A stretch of DNA of 11,831 nucleotides from JBGQDM01 sp041495845 (GCA_041495845.1 JBGQDM010000098.1:1-11831); one strand, 5' to 3'; shown: positions 1-4,790, numbered from the stretch's first letter. The notes: a model not told the origin generated them from the letters alone. Numbers and translations: made by a program.

Positions 1-381
1 CGCGTAGTCGCCGAGATCGTAGGCCAGGTCGCCGGAGCGCGAGACCTCAACCTTGGTCGGCGCAAAGGTCAACGCGAATCCCGGCATGCCCATCAGCCCC
101 GCCCAATCCTTCTGGATCGCGTCCTTGCCCGTGGCCATGGGCGCACCGGGGGCCAACAGCGAACCCGTGTCCGCATAAAACGAAGTAGTCAGCGCCGCGT
201 CCTTGGCGGTCACCGCCTTCTGCCACTCGGCATCGCGAGCGCGGATGGCGGATTCATCGGCGGCACGGGTATCGGCTGGCGCCGGTTGCGCCTGCTGCTG
301 TGTGCCCGCACTGCAGGCCACCAACGTCAGCCCCAGCGAAAACAGAAGCCCGGGAAGAAACAGAGAGTGAAAACGGTTCAT
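1..381 (-). CDS. Lipoprotein with SnoaL/DUF4440-like domain, C-terminus off the window
   Basis: The reading frame is open from an ATG at 381 to the window edge (127 codons), so the C-terminus is missing. Residues 1-23 form a lipoprotein signal peptide: a basic start (MNRF), a hydrophobic core and an LVAC lipobox with Cys23 as the likely lipidated residue. A short Gln/Ala/Pro-rich linker follows. From about residue 43 the pattern of an acidic helix (RARDAEWQKAVTAKD) and then FYADTGSLLAPGAP is typical of the SnoaL/DUF4440 (SgcJ/EcaC-like) NTF2 fold. The start is supported by a GGGGGA ribosome binding site 6 nt upstream and a promoter at 442-471. The protein is probably anchored in the envelope. 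Its substrate is unknown: members of this fold include ketosteroid-isomerase-like enzymes and non-enzymatic binding proteins. Confidence 0.8.
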   Translation of the reverse strand, partial: MNRFHSLFLPGLLFSLGLTLVACSAGTQQQAQPAPADTRAADESAIRARDAEWQKAVTAKDAALTTSFYADTGSLLAPGAPMATGKDAIQKDWAGLMGMPGFALTFAPTKVEVSRSGDLAYDLGDYA

Positions 382-441
382 GACACGTCCCCCACCTACG
401 GCAAGATAGCTGCGGCCGGAAAAAGCTACCACAGCGCGCCG

Positions 442-471
442 ACAATACTGGCTGCGCGCTCCGGGTGTCAA
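442..471 (-). promoter_or_regulatory. Sigma70-type promoter of the lipoprotein gene
   Basis: On the minus strand a perfect -35 TTGACA (complement of 466-471) is followed after 18 nt by TATTGT (complement of 442-447). The predicted start near 436 gives a leader of about 55 nt before the lipoprotein ATG. This was read by eye against the sigma70 consensus and not tested. Confidence 0.55.
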
Positions 472-507
472 GCGGGCCGCATTCTCAGGTAGTGGGCTAC
501 TTTGATT

Positions 508-535
508 TTGAGACTTTGGCTGGACGTGCCATACT
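508..535 (+). promoter_or_regulatory. Candidate promoter giving a leaderless transcript
   Basis: TTGAGA at 508-513 and CATACT at 530-535 are separated by 16 nt. A start 6-7 nt beyond the -10 box would fall at 541-542, on the A of the ATG of the next gene. No Shine-Dalgarno sequence precedes that ATG, which fits leaderless translation. Confidence 0.4.
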
Positions 536-541
536 TGTGGC

Positions 542-799
542 ATGCCAAAGCGTATTAGCACCAGACCTGCGGACGTGAACCAAGCGTTATTTCGTATGGT
601 AGAACGTTCGACTGCGGAGCCAGAACCAGCGACCAAACCGCGACCTGGAGTCTCCTCTGTGGTTTCCCGCGTCATGTCGAAAATGGGCATCAAGGGTGGC
701 CGGATCGGAGGCAAGCGCAGTCTGATTACCCTCACACCTGAGGAGCGCAGGGAGCGCGCATCATTGGCCGCGAGGGCGCGATGGGCCAAAAGGAAATGA
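542..799 (+). CDS. Small basic protein with GGxxGGKR...LTPEERRERA...AARARW tail
   Basis: The gene encodes 85 residues. The N-terminal third (MPKRISTRPADVNQALFRMVE) is a mixed helix, residues 25-40 are a Pro/Glu-rich linker, and residues 48-85 are strongly basic: MGIKGGRIGGKRS, then LTPEERRERASLAARARWAKRK. This tail resembles a widespread short motif (roughly GGxKGGxARAxxLxPERRxxIAxxAAxARW) that I recall from many small hypothetical proteins in accessory DNA; no function is established to my knowledge. The charge and Gly-rich turn suggest nucleic-acid binding, which is inference only. There is no ribosome binding site, and the probable promoter places the transcription start at the ATG. It sits at the left edge of the accessory region, with about 240 nt of AT-rich DNA downstream. 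Confidence 0.6.
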   Translation: MPKRISTRPADVNQALFRMVERSTAEPEPATKPRPGVSSVVSRVMSKMGIKGGRIGGKRSLITLTPEERRERASLAARARWAKRK

Positions 800-836
800 A
801 GGCACTTTGCGCAAGTACATAGCTAGAATCGAAGAA

Positions 837-878
837 AATACGAAACTTGACAATTTGTGTCAATAATATTCTTCGTAT
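837..878. repeat. Nested inverted repeats in AT-rich intergenic DNA
   Basis: An inner perfect inverted repeat, TTGACA (847-852) and TGTCAA (858-863), is separated by ATTTG. It lies within an outer pair, ATACGAA (838-844) and TTCGTAT (872-878). It could be a regulator-binding site or a weak hairpin. There is no GC-rich stem or U-run, so it is not a convincing terminator for the gene ending at 799. Confidence 0.45.
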
Positions 879-911
879 CTATATGATTATAGTGCATTTA
901 AGAAATAGCAC

Positions 912-940
912 TTGACTTTCGATTTATCTTGCATTATACG
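912..940 (+). promoter_or_regulatory. Candidate promoter of the structured small RNA
   Basis: TTGACT at 912-917 and TATACG at 935-940 have 17 nt spacing, which would start transcription at about 947. The -10 box lacks the conserved final T, so the call is weak. The predicted start coincides with the first base of a perfect 16-bp palindrome (947-962), a position suited to an operator. Confidence 0.35.
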
Positions 941-946
941 CCGATC

Positions 947-1046
947 TGTCTAATATTAGACATGAAGTTCCGCCTAGAGAAATCTAGGTACTACTCTGGA
1001 CCCAGAGTAATGGGCGGGAAGGCCGCGCAAGCGGCCTTTCTTATTT
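947..1046 (+). ncRNA. Candidate structured small RNA, four hairpins with terminator
   Basis: Four inverted repeats follow one another within 100 nt on the plus strand. 947-962 is the perfect palindrome TGTCTAATATTAGACA. 973-988 is a 6-bp stem CCTAGA/TCTAGG closed by a GAAA tetraloop. 992-1009 is a 7-bp stem TACTCTG/CAGAGTA with loop GACC. 1019-1038 is an 8-bp stem AAGGCCGC/GCGGCCTT with a GCAA tetraloop, extendable by one G-U and one G-C pair, followed by TTTCTTATTT. Two GNRA tetraloops plus a terminal U-rich tract are typical of a discrete small RNA. An ORF through the segment (929-1159) is crossed by the terminator and resembles no protein. The RNA ends against the stop codon of the opposing gene at 1041. 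I recognise no known family. Confidence 0.5.
1017..1046 (+). terminator. Rho-independent terminator of the small RNA
   Basis: The stem AAGGCCGC/GCGGCCTT (1019-1026 and 1031-1038) has a GCAA loop and is followed by TTTCTTATTT. The U-rich side lies only on the plus strand. On the minus strand the hairpin is followed by CCCGCCC, so it is a poor terminator for the opposing gene. Confidence 0.65.
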
Positions 1047-1625
1047 GCATGTGCATTGCCCGCCTGGAATTATGTACACCGCAGGCATATTCGCGCACGC
1101 TTCTACCCATCCTTTATACGTCCAAAATGAACTCACGAGAATCACGTTCCCAAGCTTAGGATTGATAGTGGTAAACGCCACTTTCCTTTTTTTCTTTCCG
1201 TAATATCGGACGTACATGAAATCGCCCTTGATGCCGCCATCTCCCCTATTGTCATGATTGCGCAGGTTTCTGTGGACGCAATTTGGGGATTGTAGTAATT
1301 CAGGAACATTGAAGAGAGCTTTAGCCCGGCTGTCATCAAAGGCGAATCCCGTTTGATTGAATGTTCCTGCTTCCAGCATGGGAACTACAATGTTCGACTT
1401 CGCGGACATCGTCTCTAGTAAATTCGCTGGATTAGGGTGCTCTAGCTTTATCCAGTACGGAAAGTTCTCGGCCAAAAGGTGGATCTGCTCGGGCAACGGA
1501 CTCTGAATAATTCGCTTGTCCAAGTGCTTCTTGTAACGATTGAAAAGCTCCTGAACTGGAGAAGGCGGCTTTGCTGGTTCGATACCTAAAGCTGCCGCGA
1601 GTTTTTTGCAAAATTCTGAGTCCAT
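1041..1625 (-). CDS. Unknown 194-aa protein, second gene of a two-gene accessory module
   Basis: The protein has 194 residues with no signal peptide or membrane segment. Residues 20-115 are mainly helical (LFNRYKKHLDKR, AKALFNVPELLQ). Residues 116-170 form the most distinctive part: NCVHRNLRNHD, then GDFMYVRYYGKKKRKVAFTTINPKLGNVILVSSFW, an alternating beta-strand stretch with Lys, Tyr and His residues. The chain ends GGQCTCK. The strand pattern faintly recalls small BECR-fold RNase toxins, but I cannot align catalytic residues and make no functional call. The start is secure: a GAGGTGG ribosome binding site overlaps the TGA of the upstream gene (13 nt gap), implying translational coupling. 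Base composition is visibly more AT-rich than the genes right of 3.2 kb, suggesting acquisition. Confidence 0.75.
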   Translation of the reverse strand: MDSEFCKKLAAALGIEPAKPPSPVQELFNRYKKHLDKRIIQSPLPEQIHLLAENFPYWIKLEHPNPANLLETMSAKSNIVVPMLEAGTFNQTGFAFDDSRAKALFNVPELLQSPNCVHRNLRNHDNRGDGGIKGDFMYVRYYGKKKRKVAFTTINPKLGNVILVSSFWTYKGWVEACANMPAVYIIPGGQCTCK

Positions 1626-1638
1626 TTAAGTAACCACC

Positions 1639-2388
1639 TCAACTCGCTACAGCCCCCAGCGCCTTAAAATGTCCAGAAGACAACTTCTCAATTTTCTTTT
1701 GGTGCGCAAGCTTTGCCAGGACTAGATGCGCGGTCTGTATCTTCAATCCGAGCGCAGTAGCGACTTCACTCGCAGCAACCTCTCGGTGATTGCCTTTGAA
1801 AAAGGCAAGAATACGCGGCTCTGGCTTGTCTTCCGGTTTTCTTATCTCCGTAACCTTTCGGATCGTTGCAGCAGAAGCTGTCGAGGTCGCTCTCTTGACC
1901 TTTCCCTTTTTGCTCTTCTTCTTGCCTTTGGGCACCCGTTTTCCCGCCGAGCCGCTAGTCCGCATATTGGCCGGATACCACTCTGAAAGGCCCCATCCGT
2001 CCTTGAATTTCAATACCTCCCCCGCAATCCTCAAGCGATTCAGGGCTGTGGTGACGATGTTTTCAAAGTTTCCAGACGTCGACTCGACGCCACCCTCCCG
2101 CAACGCCGCAGTAATCTCCTTAGAAGTCTTTTTCTTTCGAGCGGCGGACAGGTAAAGTTTGACGCACGCCGGAACACTCTTCCCGAAGAATGCTCCGTCG
2201 GGGAGATCAATCGGCTGCCCAATCTCACCATTTCCCGCTCCTGCGATTGATGACAGGTCTATGCCTTCACCCGCCTTACCGCTTGGATCGAGCGACAGAG
2301 CCGCCTTTAATGACGCTAGAACCGCCTGCCACGCAGCGATTCGGGCCTCTACATAGCCGAACAGCGGATTTGGATTCTCATTGGCCAT
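1639..2388 (-). CDS. DNA-binding protein with HARE-HTH-like and second winged-helix domains
   Basis: From the ATG at 2388 the protein has 249 residues. This start is preferred over an in-frame ATG at 2511 because AAAGGGGA lies just upstream, and the 41 residues in between look non-coding (Cys/His-rich, translating a hairpin region). Residues 10-33 form an amphipathic helix. Residues 64-140 (GAFFGKSVPACVKLYL to GWGLSEWYP) match the HARE-HTH style of winged helix, including the closing GLxxWYP. Residues 148-168 are a Lys-rich linker. Residues 190-245 form a second winged helix (RILAFFKGN to HFKAL) resembling MarR/IclR-type folds. HARE-HTH domains are known from restriction enzymes, chromatin proteins and RNA polymerase delta, so a DNA-binding role is likely. 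It is co-transcribed with the unknown gene at 1625-1041 and may supply DNA targeting or autoregulation. Confidence 0.75.
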   Translation of the reverse strand: MANENPNPLFGYVEARIAAWQAVLASLKAALSLDPSGKAGEGIDLSSIAGAGNGEIGQPIDLPDGAFFGKSVPACVKLYLSAARKKKTSKEITAALREGGVESTSGNFENIVTTALNRLRIAGEVLKFKDGWGLSEWYPANMRTSGSAGKRVPKGKKKSKKGKVKRATSTASAATIRKVTEIRKPEDKPEPRILAFFKGNHREVAASEVATALGLKIQTAHLVLAKLAHQKKIEKLSSGHFKALGAVAS

Positions 2389-2424
2389 GATCTTTTCCCC
2401 TTTAATTTCGCGGTCAATCGTGCT

Positions 2425-2488
2425 ATACAAAAAGTGCGAGCGGATTGTATGGGGGTGAGTTTCTCCACCCCCCACCCGTGACGGGTGG
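2425..2488. promoter_or_regulatory. Operator-like inverted repeats upstream of the two-gene module
   Basis: Three dyads lie upstream of the ATG at 2388. ATACAA (2425-2430) and TTGTAT (2445-2450) are separated by 14 nt. 2451-2470 can form a GGGGTGAG/CTCCACCCC stem with one bulge. 2472-2488 is a perfect inverted repeat, CCACCCGT-G-ACGGGTGG. On the minus strand TGTATA in the first dyad could be part of a -10 box, but no good -35 is seen. These sites could bind the HTH protein. Confidence 0.4.
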
Positions 2489-2525
2489 CAGTCATCTACG
2501 CATACCAACACCTCGCTTCCAGCGG

Positions 2526-2703
2526 AGCGGGTTCGGAATAGGCCGCGAAACTTAGACCGAACCCACTCAGCCTTCCCACATTTCTGGTGTATCAGACTCC
2601 GAACTCAAGCGCAACTGGTTTCTTGCCGAAGGGCGGTTTCCGTACTCACGAGTGTCTTCATTGTGAATGTCTCAGTGGGAGCGGAATTCCCATAATGAAG
2701 TCA
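2526..2703. repeat. Gene-free stretch with two long imperfect inverted repeats
   Basis: The roughly 320 nt between 2389 and the transposase remnant hold no credible gene. Beyond the dyads next to the module there is a 12-bp pair with one mismatch (GAGCGGGTTCGG at 2525-2536 against CCGAACCCACTC at 2557-2568). There is also an 11-bp pair with one mismatch (GTGTCTTCATT near 2652-2662 against AATGAAGTCAC near 2694-2704), with an inner TGGGA/TCCCA. They may be decayed mobile-element ends; nothing identifies them further. Confidence 0.35.
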
Positions 2704-2776
2704 CAGTAGATGATTGTTCTCTCTGTGTTTATGCTTTCAATATGCTAATACGGTTAAGTATATTTACCTCATAATT

Positions 2777-2980
2777 AATCGCCTCACAAGCCAATCACGA
2801 GCGCAAGTTATCAGCTGTCTAATCGAGGGCTGTTCCATCAGGGCCACTGTTAGGAATACTGGAATTGCGAAGAAAACCGTCATGCGGCTCTTGGTCGAAG
2901 TCGGTGAAGTGTGCGCCGATTACCAAGATCGCGCATTTCGCAATCTCCGGTGCCGCCGGTTGCAGCTCGACGAAATGTGG
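2777..2980 (+). pseudogene. IS1-family transposase, N-terminal fragment
   Basis: About 68 codons from NRLTSQSRAQVISCLIEG to RRLQLDEMW match the N-terminal HTH part of IS1-family transposases as I know them from Acidobacteriota, where the protein begins MN(R/K)LS and continues after LQxDEIW into SFCYAKxKN. Here the usual start codon is replaced by ATT (IINRLT, with no ATG or ribosome binding site). The homology stops exactly after DEMW at 2980, where the sequence GGCGGGTGGCCC begins. The catalytic DDE domain and the rest of the insertion sequence are absent. The frame stays open to 3154 by chance through the repeat. This is a dead remnant, not a functional transposase. Confidence 0.75.
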
Positions 2981-3090
2981 GGCGGGTGGCCCAGCCTTGA
3001 TTTTGAATTTCCCGGGCACCAGCAACCCTCGGGGTGCCCCATTCTTCGCGCTTTTTGCGAAGGGTGGGAGCCACAATGTTCGCACCACGG
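2981..3090 (+). repeat. Hairpin repeat, copy 1, abutting the transposase truncation
   Basis: The repeat opens with GGCGGGTGGCCC (2981-2992). A stem GGGCACC/GGTGCCC follows within 3013-3039. Next comes CGGGGTGCCCC, then a 12-bp stem with two G-U pairs (CCCATTCTTCGC 3038-3049, GCGAAGGGTGGG 3057-3068), and ATGTTCGCACC (3076-3086). The same order of parts occurs in copy 2 at 3460-3545. The right boundary is uncertain; related sequence may run to about 3140. I believe such palindromic elements are dispersed in acidobacterial genomes, but I cannot verify that here. Confidence 0.6.
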
Positions 3091-3141
3091 GACTCCGCTG
3101 CGCCACCCACGATCCCAGGAACCCGCTGACCAGCCACGGGC

Positions 3142-3180
3142 TTGCCTCGCGTAGCACCTGTTATTACACTCGTAATAACA
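3142..3180 (+). promoter_or_regulatory. Antitoxin promoter with overlapping autoregulatory operator
   Basis: TTGCCT (3142-3147) and TACACT (3165-3170) are spaced 17 nt apart. A perfect inverted repeat, TGTTATTAC (3159-3167) and GTAATAACA (3172-3180) around ACTC, covers the -10 box. This is the expected position for an operator bound by an AbrB-type antitoxin that represses its own operon. GGAGG (3186-3190) then leads to the ATG at 3197. Confidence 0.6.
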
Positions 3181-3196
3181 TTATCGGAGGCCCGCC

Positions 3197-3424
3197 ATGG
3201 TCGAACTCAAGGTGCGGAGGGTCGGGAACTCACTGGGAGTGGTCCTGCCCAAGGAAGTCATTGGCCGCCTCAACCTTGGCGACGGCGAACGGCTTTTCCT
3301 CATCGAAACCGCCGATGGCAGCTACCGCCTCACCCCCTATGACCCCGCCTTCGAAAAGAAGATGAAGAAGGCCGCGGAACTCATGCGCCGCTATCGCAAC
3401 ACGCTGCGCGCGCTGGCCAAGTGA
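3197..3424 (+). CDS. AbrB/MazE-type antitoxin of the Doc-partner family
   Basis: The 75-residue protein begins MVELKVRRVGNSLGVVLPKEVIGRLNLGDGERL, the SpoVT/AbrB swapped-hairpin DNA-binding fold (residues 1-47). It continues YRLTPYDPAFEKKMKKAAELMRRYRNTLRALAK, the C-terminal segment typical of antidotes paired with Doc toxins. In intact systems this tail binds and neutralises a Fic-fold Doc kinase that phosphorylates EF-Tu. The start has GGAGG 6 nt upstream. Its TGA stop overlaps the GTG start of the toxin gene (GTGA at 3421-3424), the usual arrangement. The toxin is truncated after 13 codons, so this is an orphan antitoxin with an apparently intact promoter and operator. It could now act as a plain repressor or protect against a related Doc elsewhere. 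Confidence 0.88.
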   Translation: MVELKVRRVGNSLGVVLPKEVIGRLNLGDGERLFLIETADGSYRLTPYDPAFEKKMKKAAELMRRYRNTLRALAK

Positions 3425-3459
3425 AGGAACCTGTCTGGATTGAGGAACGCGACGCGCTC
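3421..3459 (+). pseudogene. doc: Doc toxin remnant, first 13 codons only
   Basis: GTG at 3421 overlaps the antitoxin stop and opens the frame (M/V)KEPVWIEERDAL. This matches the beginning of Doc (death-on-curing, Fic fold) toxins of this antitoxin family, which usually continue LALHxRxLAxHGG. The match ends at 3459, and GGCGGGTGGCCC of repeat copy 2 starts at 3460. The remaining 110 or so residues, including the Fic HPFxxGNKR motif, are missing and do not reappear downstream, so the simple insertion-into-gene model is not visible and a deletion is implied. Confidence 0.75.
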
Positions 3460-3545
3460 GGCGGGTGGCCCGGGCTCGGGCCCCATCCCAACTCAGCGGG
3501 GCGCCCTGTCCAAGCTTCGCTTGGGCAGGGATGTTTGCGCGCACC
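3460..3545 (+). repeat. Hairpin repeat, copy 2, abutting the toxin truncation
   Basis: It starts with the same GGCGGGTGGCCC as copy 1. It continues with a stem GGCCCG/CGGGCC, then CGGGGCGCCC (3497-3506), then a 12-bp stem with one G-U pair and a TTC loop (CCCTGTCCAAGC 3504-3515, GCTTGGGCAGGG 3519-3530), then ATGTTTGCGCGCACC (3531-3545). The stem sequences differ from copy 1 but length and order are kept, as if pairing were conserved rather than sequence. Confidence 0.6.
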
Positions 3546-3573
3546 TCAACCGCCTCACGCGCTCCCTTTTCCC

Positions 3574-3603
3574 TTGACATTCCCGTCTCCGCCGTTGCAT
3601 AAA
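3574..3603 (+). promoter_or_regulatory. Candidate promoter in the gene-free stretch after the toxin remnant
   Basis: A perfect TTGACA (3574-3579) is followed after 18 nt by CATAAA (3598-3603), predicting a start near 3610. No plus-strand gene follows before 4293. The transcript would begin with the inverted-repeat region at 3631-3689. Confidence 0.35.
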
Positions 3604-3630
3604 AGATATAGGCATCACGACACTACTTAG

Positions 3631-3689
3631 CCTGGAGAAATAAGTCCTTACGGCTCTAGATTTTCCGTATAAGTCCTGATTCCTCCAGG
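3631..3689 (+). other. Possible structured RNA or decayed element with paired and direct repeats
   Basis: CCTGGAG (3631-3637) and CTCCAGG (3683-3689) can close a long stem. Inside it are two direct copies of ATAAGTCCT (3640-3648 and 3669-3677), and TTACGG can pair with CCGTAT. It lies just downstream of a candidate promoter. No terminator follows. It could equally be the remains of a small mobile element. Nothing else is seen between 3546 and 3787 apart from the G-rich run. Confidence 0.3.
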
Positions 3690-3735
3690 ATTTGAGTGCG
3701 ATTCTCCCGCTACCATGATGATTCCAAAGGCTCGT

Positions 3736-3754
3736 GGGGGGGTAGGGGTGGGGG
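3736..3754 (+). other. G-rich run with G-quadruplex potential
   Basis: Runs of 7, 4 and 5 G separated by TA and T (3736-3754) can supply four G-tracts of at least three. It lies about 33 nt beyond the stop of the minus-strand gene ending at 3787, so that gene's transcript carries the C-rich complement. Confidence 0.3.
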
Positions 3755-3786
3755 TACCATTCAGTTACTGAAGCCCGGGTTGCCTT

Positions 3787-4056
3787 CTACGCTGCCGCCC
3801 CAGGTTTGGCTTGGGCAGCTTCGCGGGCTTTTGCGGGTGCAGGCAGTTCGCGGTGTGCGGGACAGACGCGGATCTCGCCGTCCACCAGGACGACCTTCAA
3901 AGTCTGCTTGCAGCTGTCACAGAGCCAGTAGTGCAGGACGCGCGTGGAAAAGGGGTTGTCGGCACTCTCCCCCGGTGTGGGCACGTTAAAGATACGGCCT
4001 TCACGCAGATAGCGGAAGCGCGCGGTGCAAGCCGGATTGGCGCACTTGGAAAGCAC
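3787..4056 (-). CDS. Small cysteine-rich (zinc-ribbon-like) protein
   Basis: From the GTG at 4056 the protein has 89 residues. I chose the second of two tandem GTG codons because AGGAG is 7 nt from it but only 4 nt from the GTG at 4059. Cys5-x4-Cys10 in KCANPACTARFRYL and Cys46-x2-Cys49 in HYWLCDSCKQ are spaced like the two halves of a treble-clef or zinc-ribbon site; Cys65 and His68 (VCPAH) are extra candidates. The tail after residue 70 is Ala/Lys/Pro-rich and probably disordered. No enzyme motif is present. Proteins with this CAN(P/S)xCxxxFRYL...YWLCDxC pattern are, from memory, common uncharacterised proteins in Acidobacteriota. Metal binding is inference. Confidence 0.75.
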   Translation of the reverse strand: MLSKCANPACTARFRYLREGRIFNVPTPGESADNPFSTRVLHYWLCDSCKQTLKVVLVDGEIRVCPAHRELPAPAKAREAAQAKPGAAA

Positions 4057-4098
4057 CACCCCACTCCTCTCTGCGGCGGAACAGACCCACGAGAAGAA

Positions 4099-4197
4099 TC
4101 ACCACAAGGCCGGAGGACCCAGCGCACTCAGCAAAATCCAAAACGCCAACCCCCACCCTAGCACTTTTCGGGGGGCCCGGCATGAAATTCTTTGCAT
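4099..4197 (-). CDS. Possible 32-codon small membrane ORF upstream of the cysteine-rich gene
   Basis: ATG at 4197 opens MQRISCRAPRK followed by one hydrophobic segment (VLGWGLAFWILLSALGPPALW) and stops at TGA 4101-4099. It is in the same frame as the cysteine-rich gene 43 nt further on. The +1 frame over the stop continues as a hydrophobic run ending FRRREEW, so a one-base deletion near 4115 could have broken a longer one-helix protein. There is no clear ribosome binding site, so this may be chance. Confidence 0.25.
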   Translation of the reverse strand: MQRISCRAPRKVLGWGLAFWILLSALGPPALW

Positions 4198-4205
4198 ACC
4201 GGGCC

Positions 4206-4219
4206 GCCCCGCGCGGGGC
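4206..4219. repeat. 14-bp GC palindrome upstream of the OsmC gene
   Basis: GCCCCGC/GCGGGGC is a perfect dyad without a spacer. It lies about 75 nt before the OsmC-family start and could be an operator or a hairpin in the leader. A longer CCCGG/CCGGG pair flanks the bases just before it. No promoter boxes are convincing here. Confidence 0.3.
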
Positions 4220-4292
4220 AACGCGGGGACGGTGACAGGGATCACTGGCAGAGGTGGCTTTTGCTGCCATCCTGAGCGTCAGGGGGAACTCT

Positions 4293-4754
4293 ATGGAGAA
4301 GATGTATCGCTATACCTGCACCTCACACTGGACCGCGCACAAGCGGGGGATTGTGGAGGCGGAAAATATTCCCCGGACGATCAATTTTGCGGCGCCGCCG
4401 GAGTTTGGCGGCGAGCCCGGGCTCTGGACGCCGGAGCAATTGCTGTTGGCCGCGGTGGCCACGTGTTTCACGGCAACCTTCCGTGCCGTGGCGGAGCGTT
4501 CAAAAGTGGAGTTTCACGGGCTTGAAGTCCCAGTGGAGGGCGTGCTCGAGCGCGACGAGGGCGGATATCGCTTCACGCAAGTTTACCTCCGGCCCGCGCT
4601 CACCCTGGGGCGCGAAGAAGACCGCGAGAAAGCACTGCGGTTGCTGGAGAAGGCGGAGAAGGCGTGTCTGATCTCGCGGTCGCTGGCGAGCAAGATCACC
4701 GTTAAGCCACAGATCGTGGTTGCGCCCGCGACAGTTGCCATGGGGATGCGGTAG
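4293..4754 (+). CDS. OsmC/Ohr-family peroxiredoxin-like protein
   Basis: From the ATG at 4293 the protein has 153 residues; AGGGGG lies 6 nt upstream. It carries the OsmC-fold landmarks in order: Arg28 in PRTINFAAPPEFGG, the helix LWTPEQLLLAAVATCF with Glu48 and Cys58, and the second Cys125 in KAEKACLISRSL. In OsmC/Ohr enzymes these two cysteines with the Arg and Glu reduce organic hydroperoxides, usually with lipoyl or thiol reductants in the cytosol. All four positions are kept, so activity is plausible. The sequence suits the general OsmC subgroup rather than typical Ohr, and the natural substrate is not evident. It is a single gene, convergent with the ATPase gene 36 nt away. No terminator is seen between them. 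Confidence 0.88.
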   Translation: MEKMYRYTCTSHWTAHKRGIVEAENIPRTINFAAPPEFGGEPGLWTPEQLLLAAVATCFTATFRAVAERSKVEFHGLEVPVEGVLERDEGGYRFTQVYLRPALTLGREEDREKALRLLEKAEKACLISRSLASKITVKPQIVVAPATVAMGMR

Positions 4755-4790
4755 ACAAGCTGACGAAGACGAGGTGAAACGCCGCCTGGT

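Noticed and set aside
912..1046. Retron msr-msd or tracrRNA-like RNA
   Set aside because: No reverse transcriptase, Cas9 or repeat array is in the window, and no flanking a1/a2 pairing was found.
929..1159. 76-codon plus-strand ORF
   Set aside because: It runs through a terminator and three hairpins, and its translation looks random; the small-RNA reading explains the region better.
2865..3365. 166-codon plus-strand ORF across the repeat and antitoxin
   Set aside because: It crosses the transposase fragment and the antitoxin out of frame; no protein pattern.
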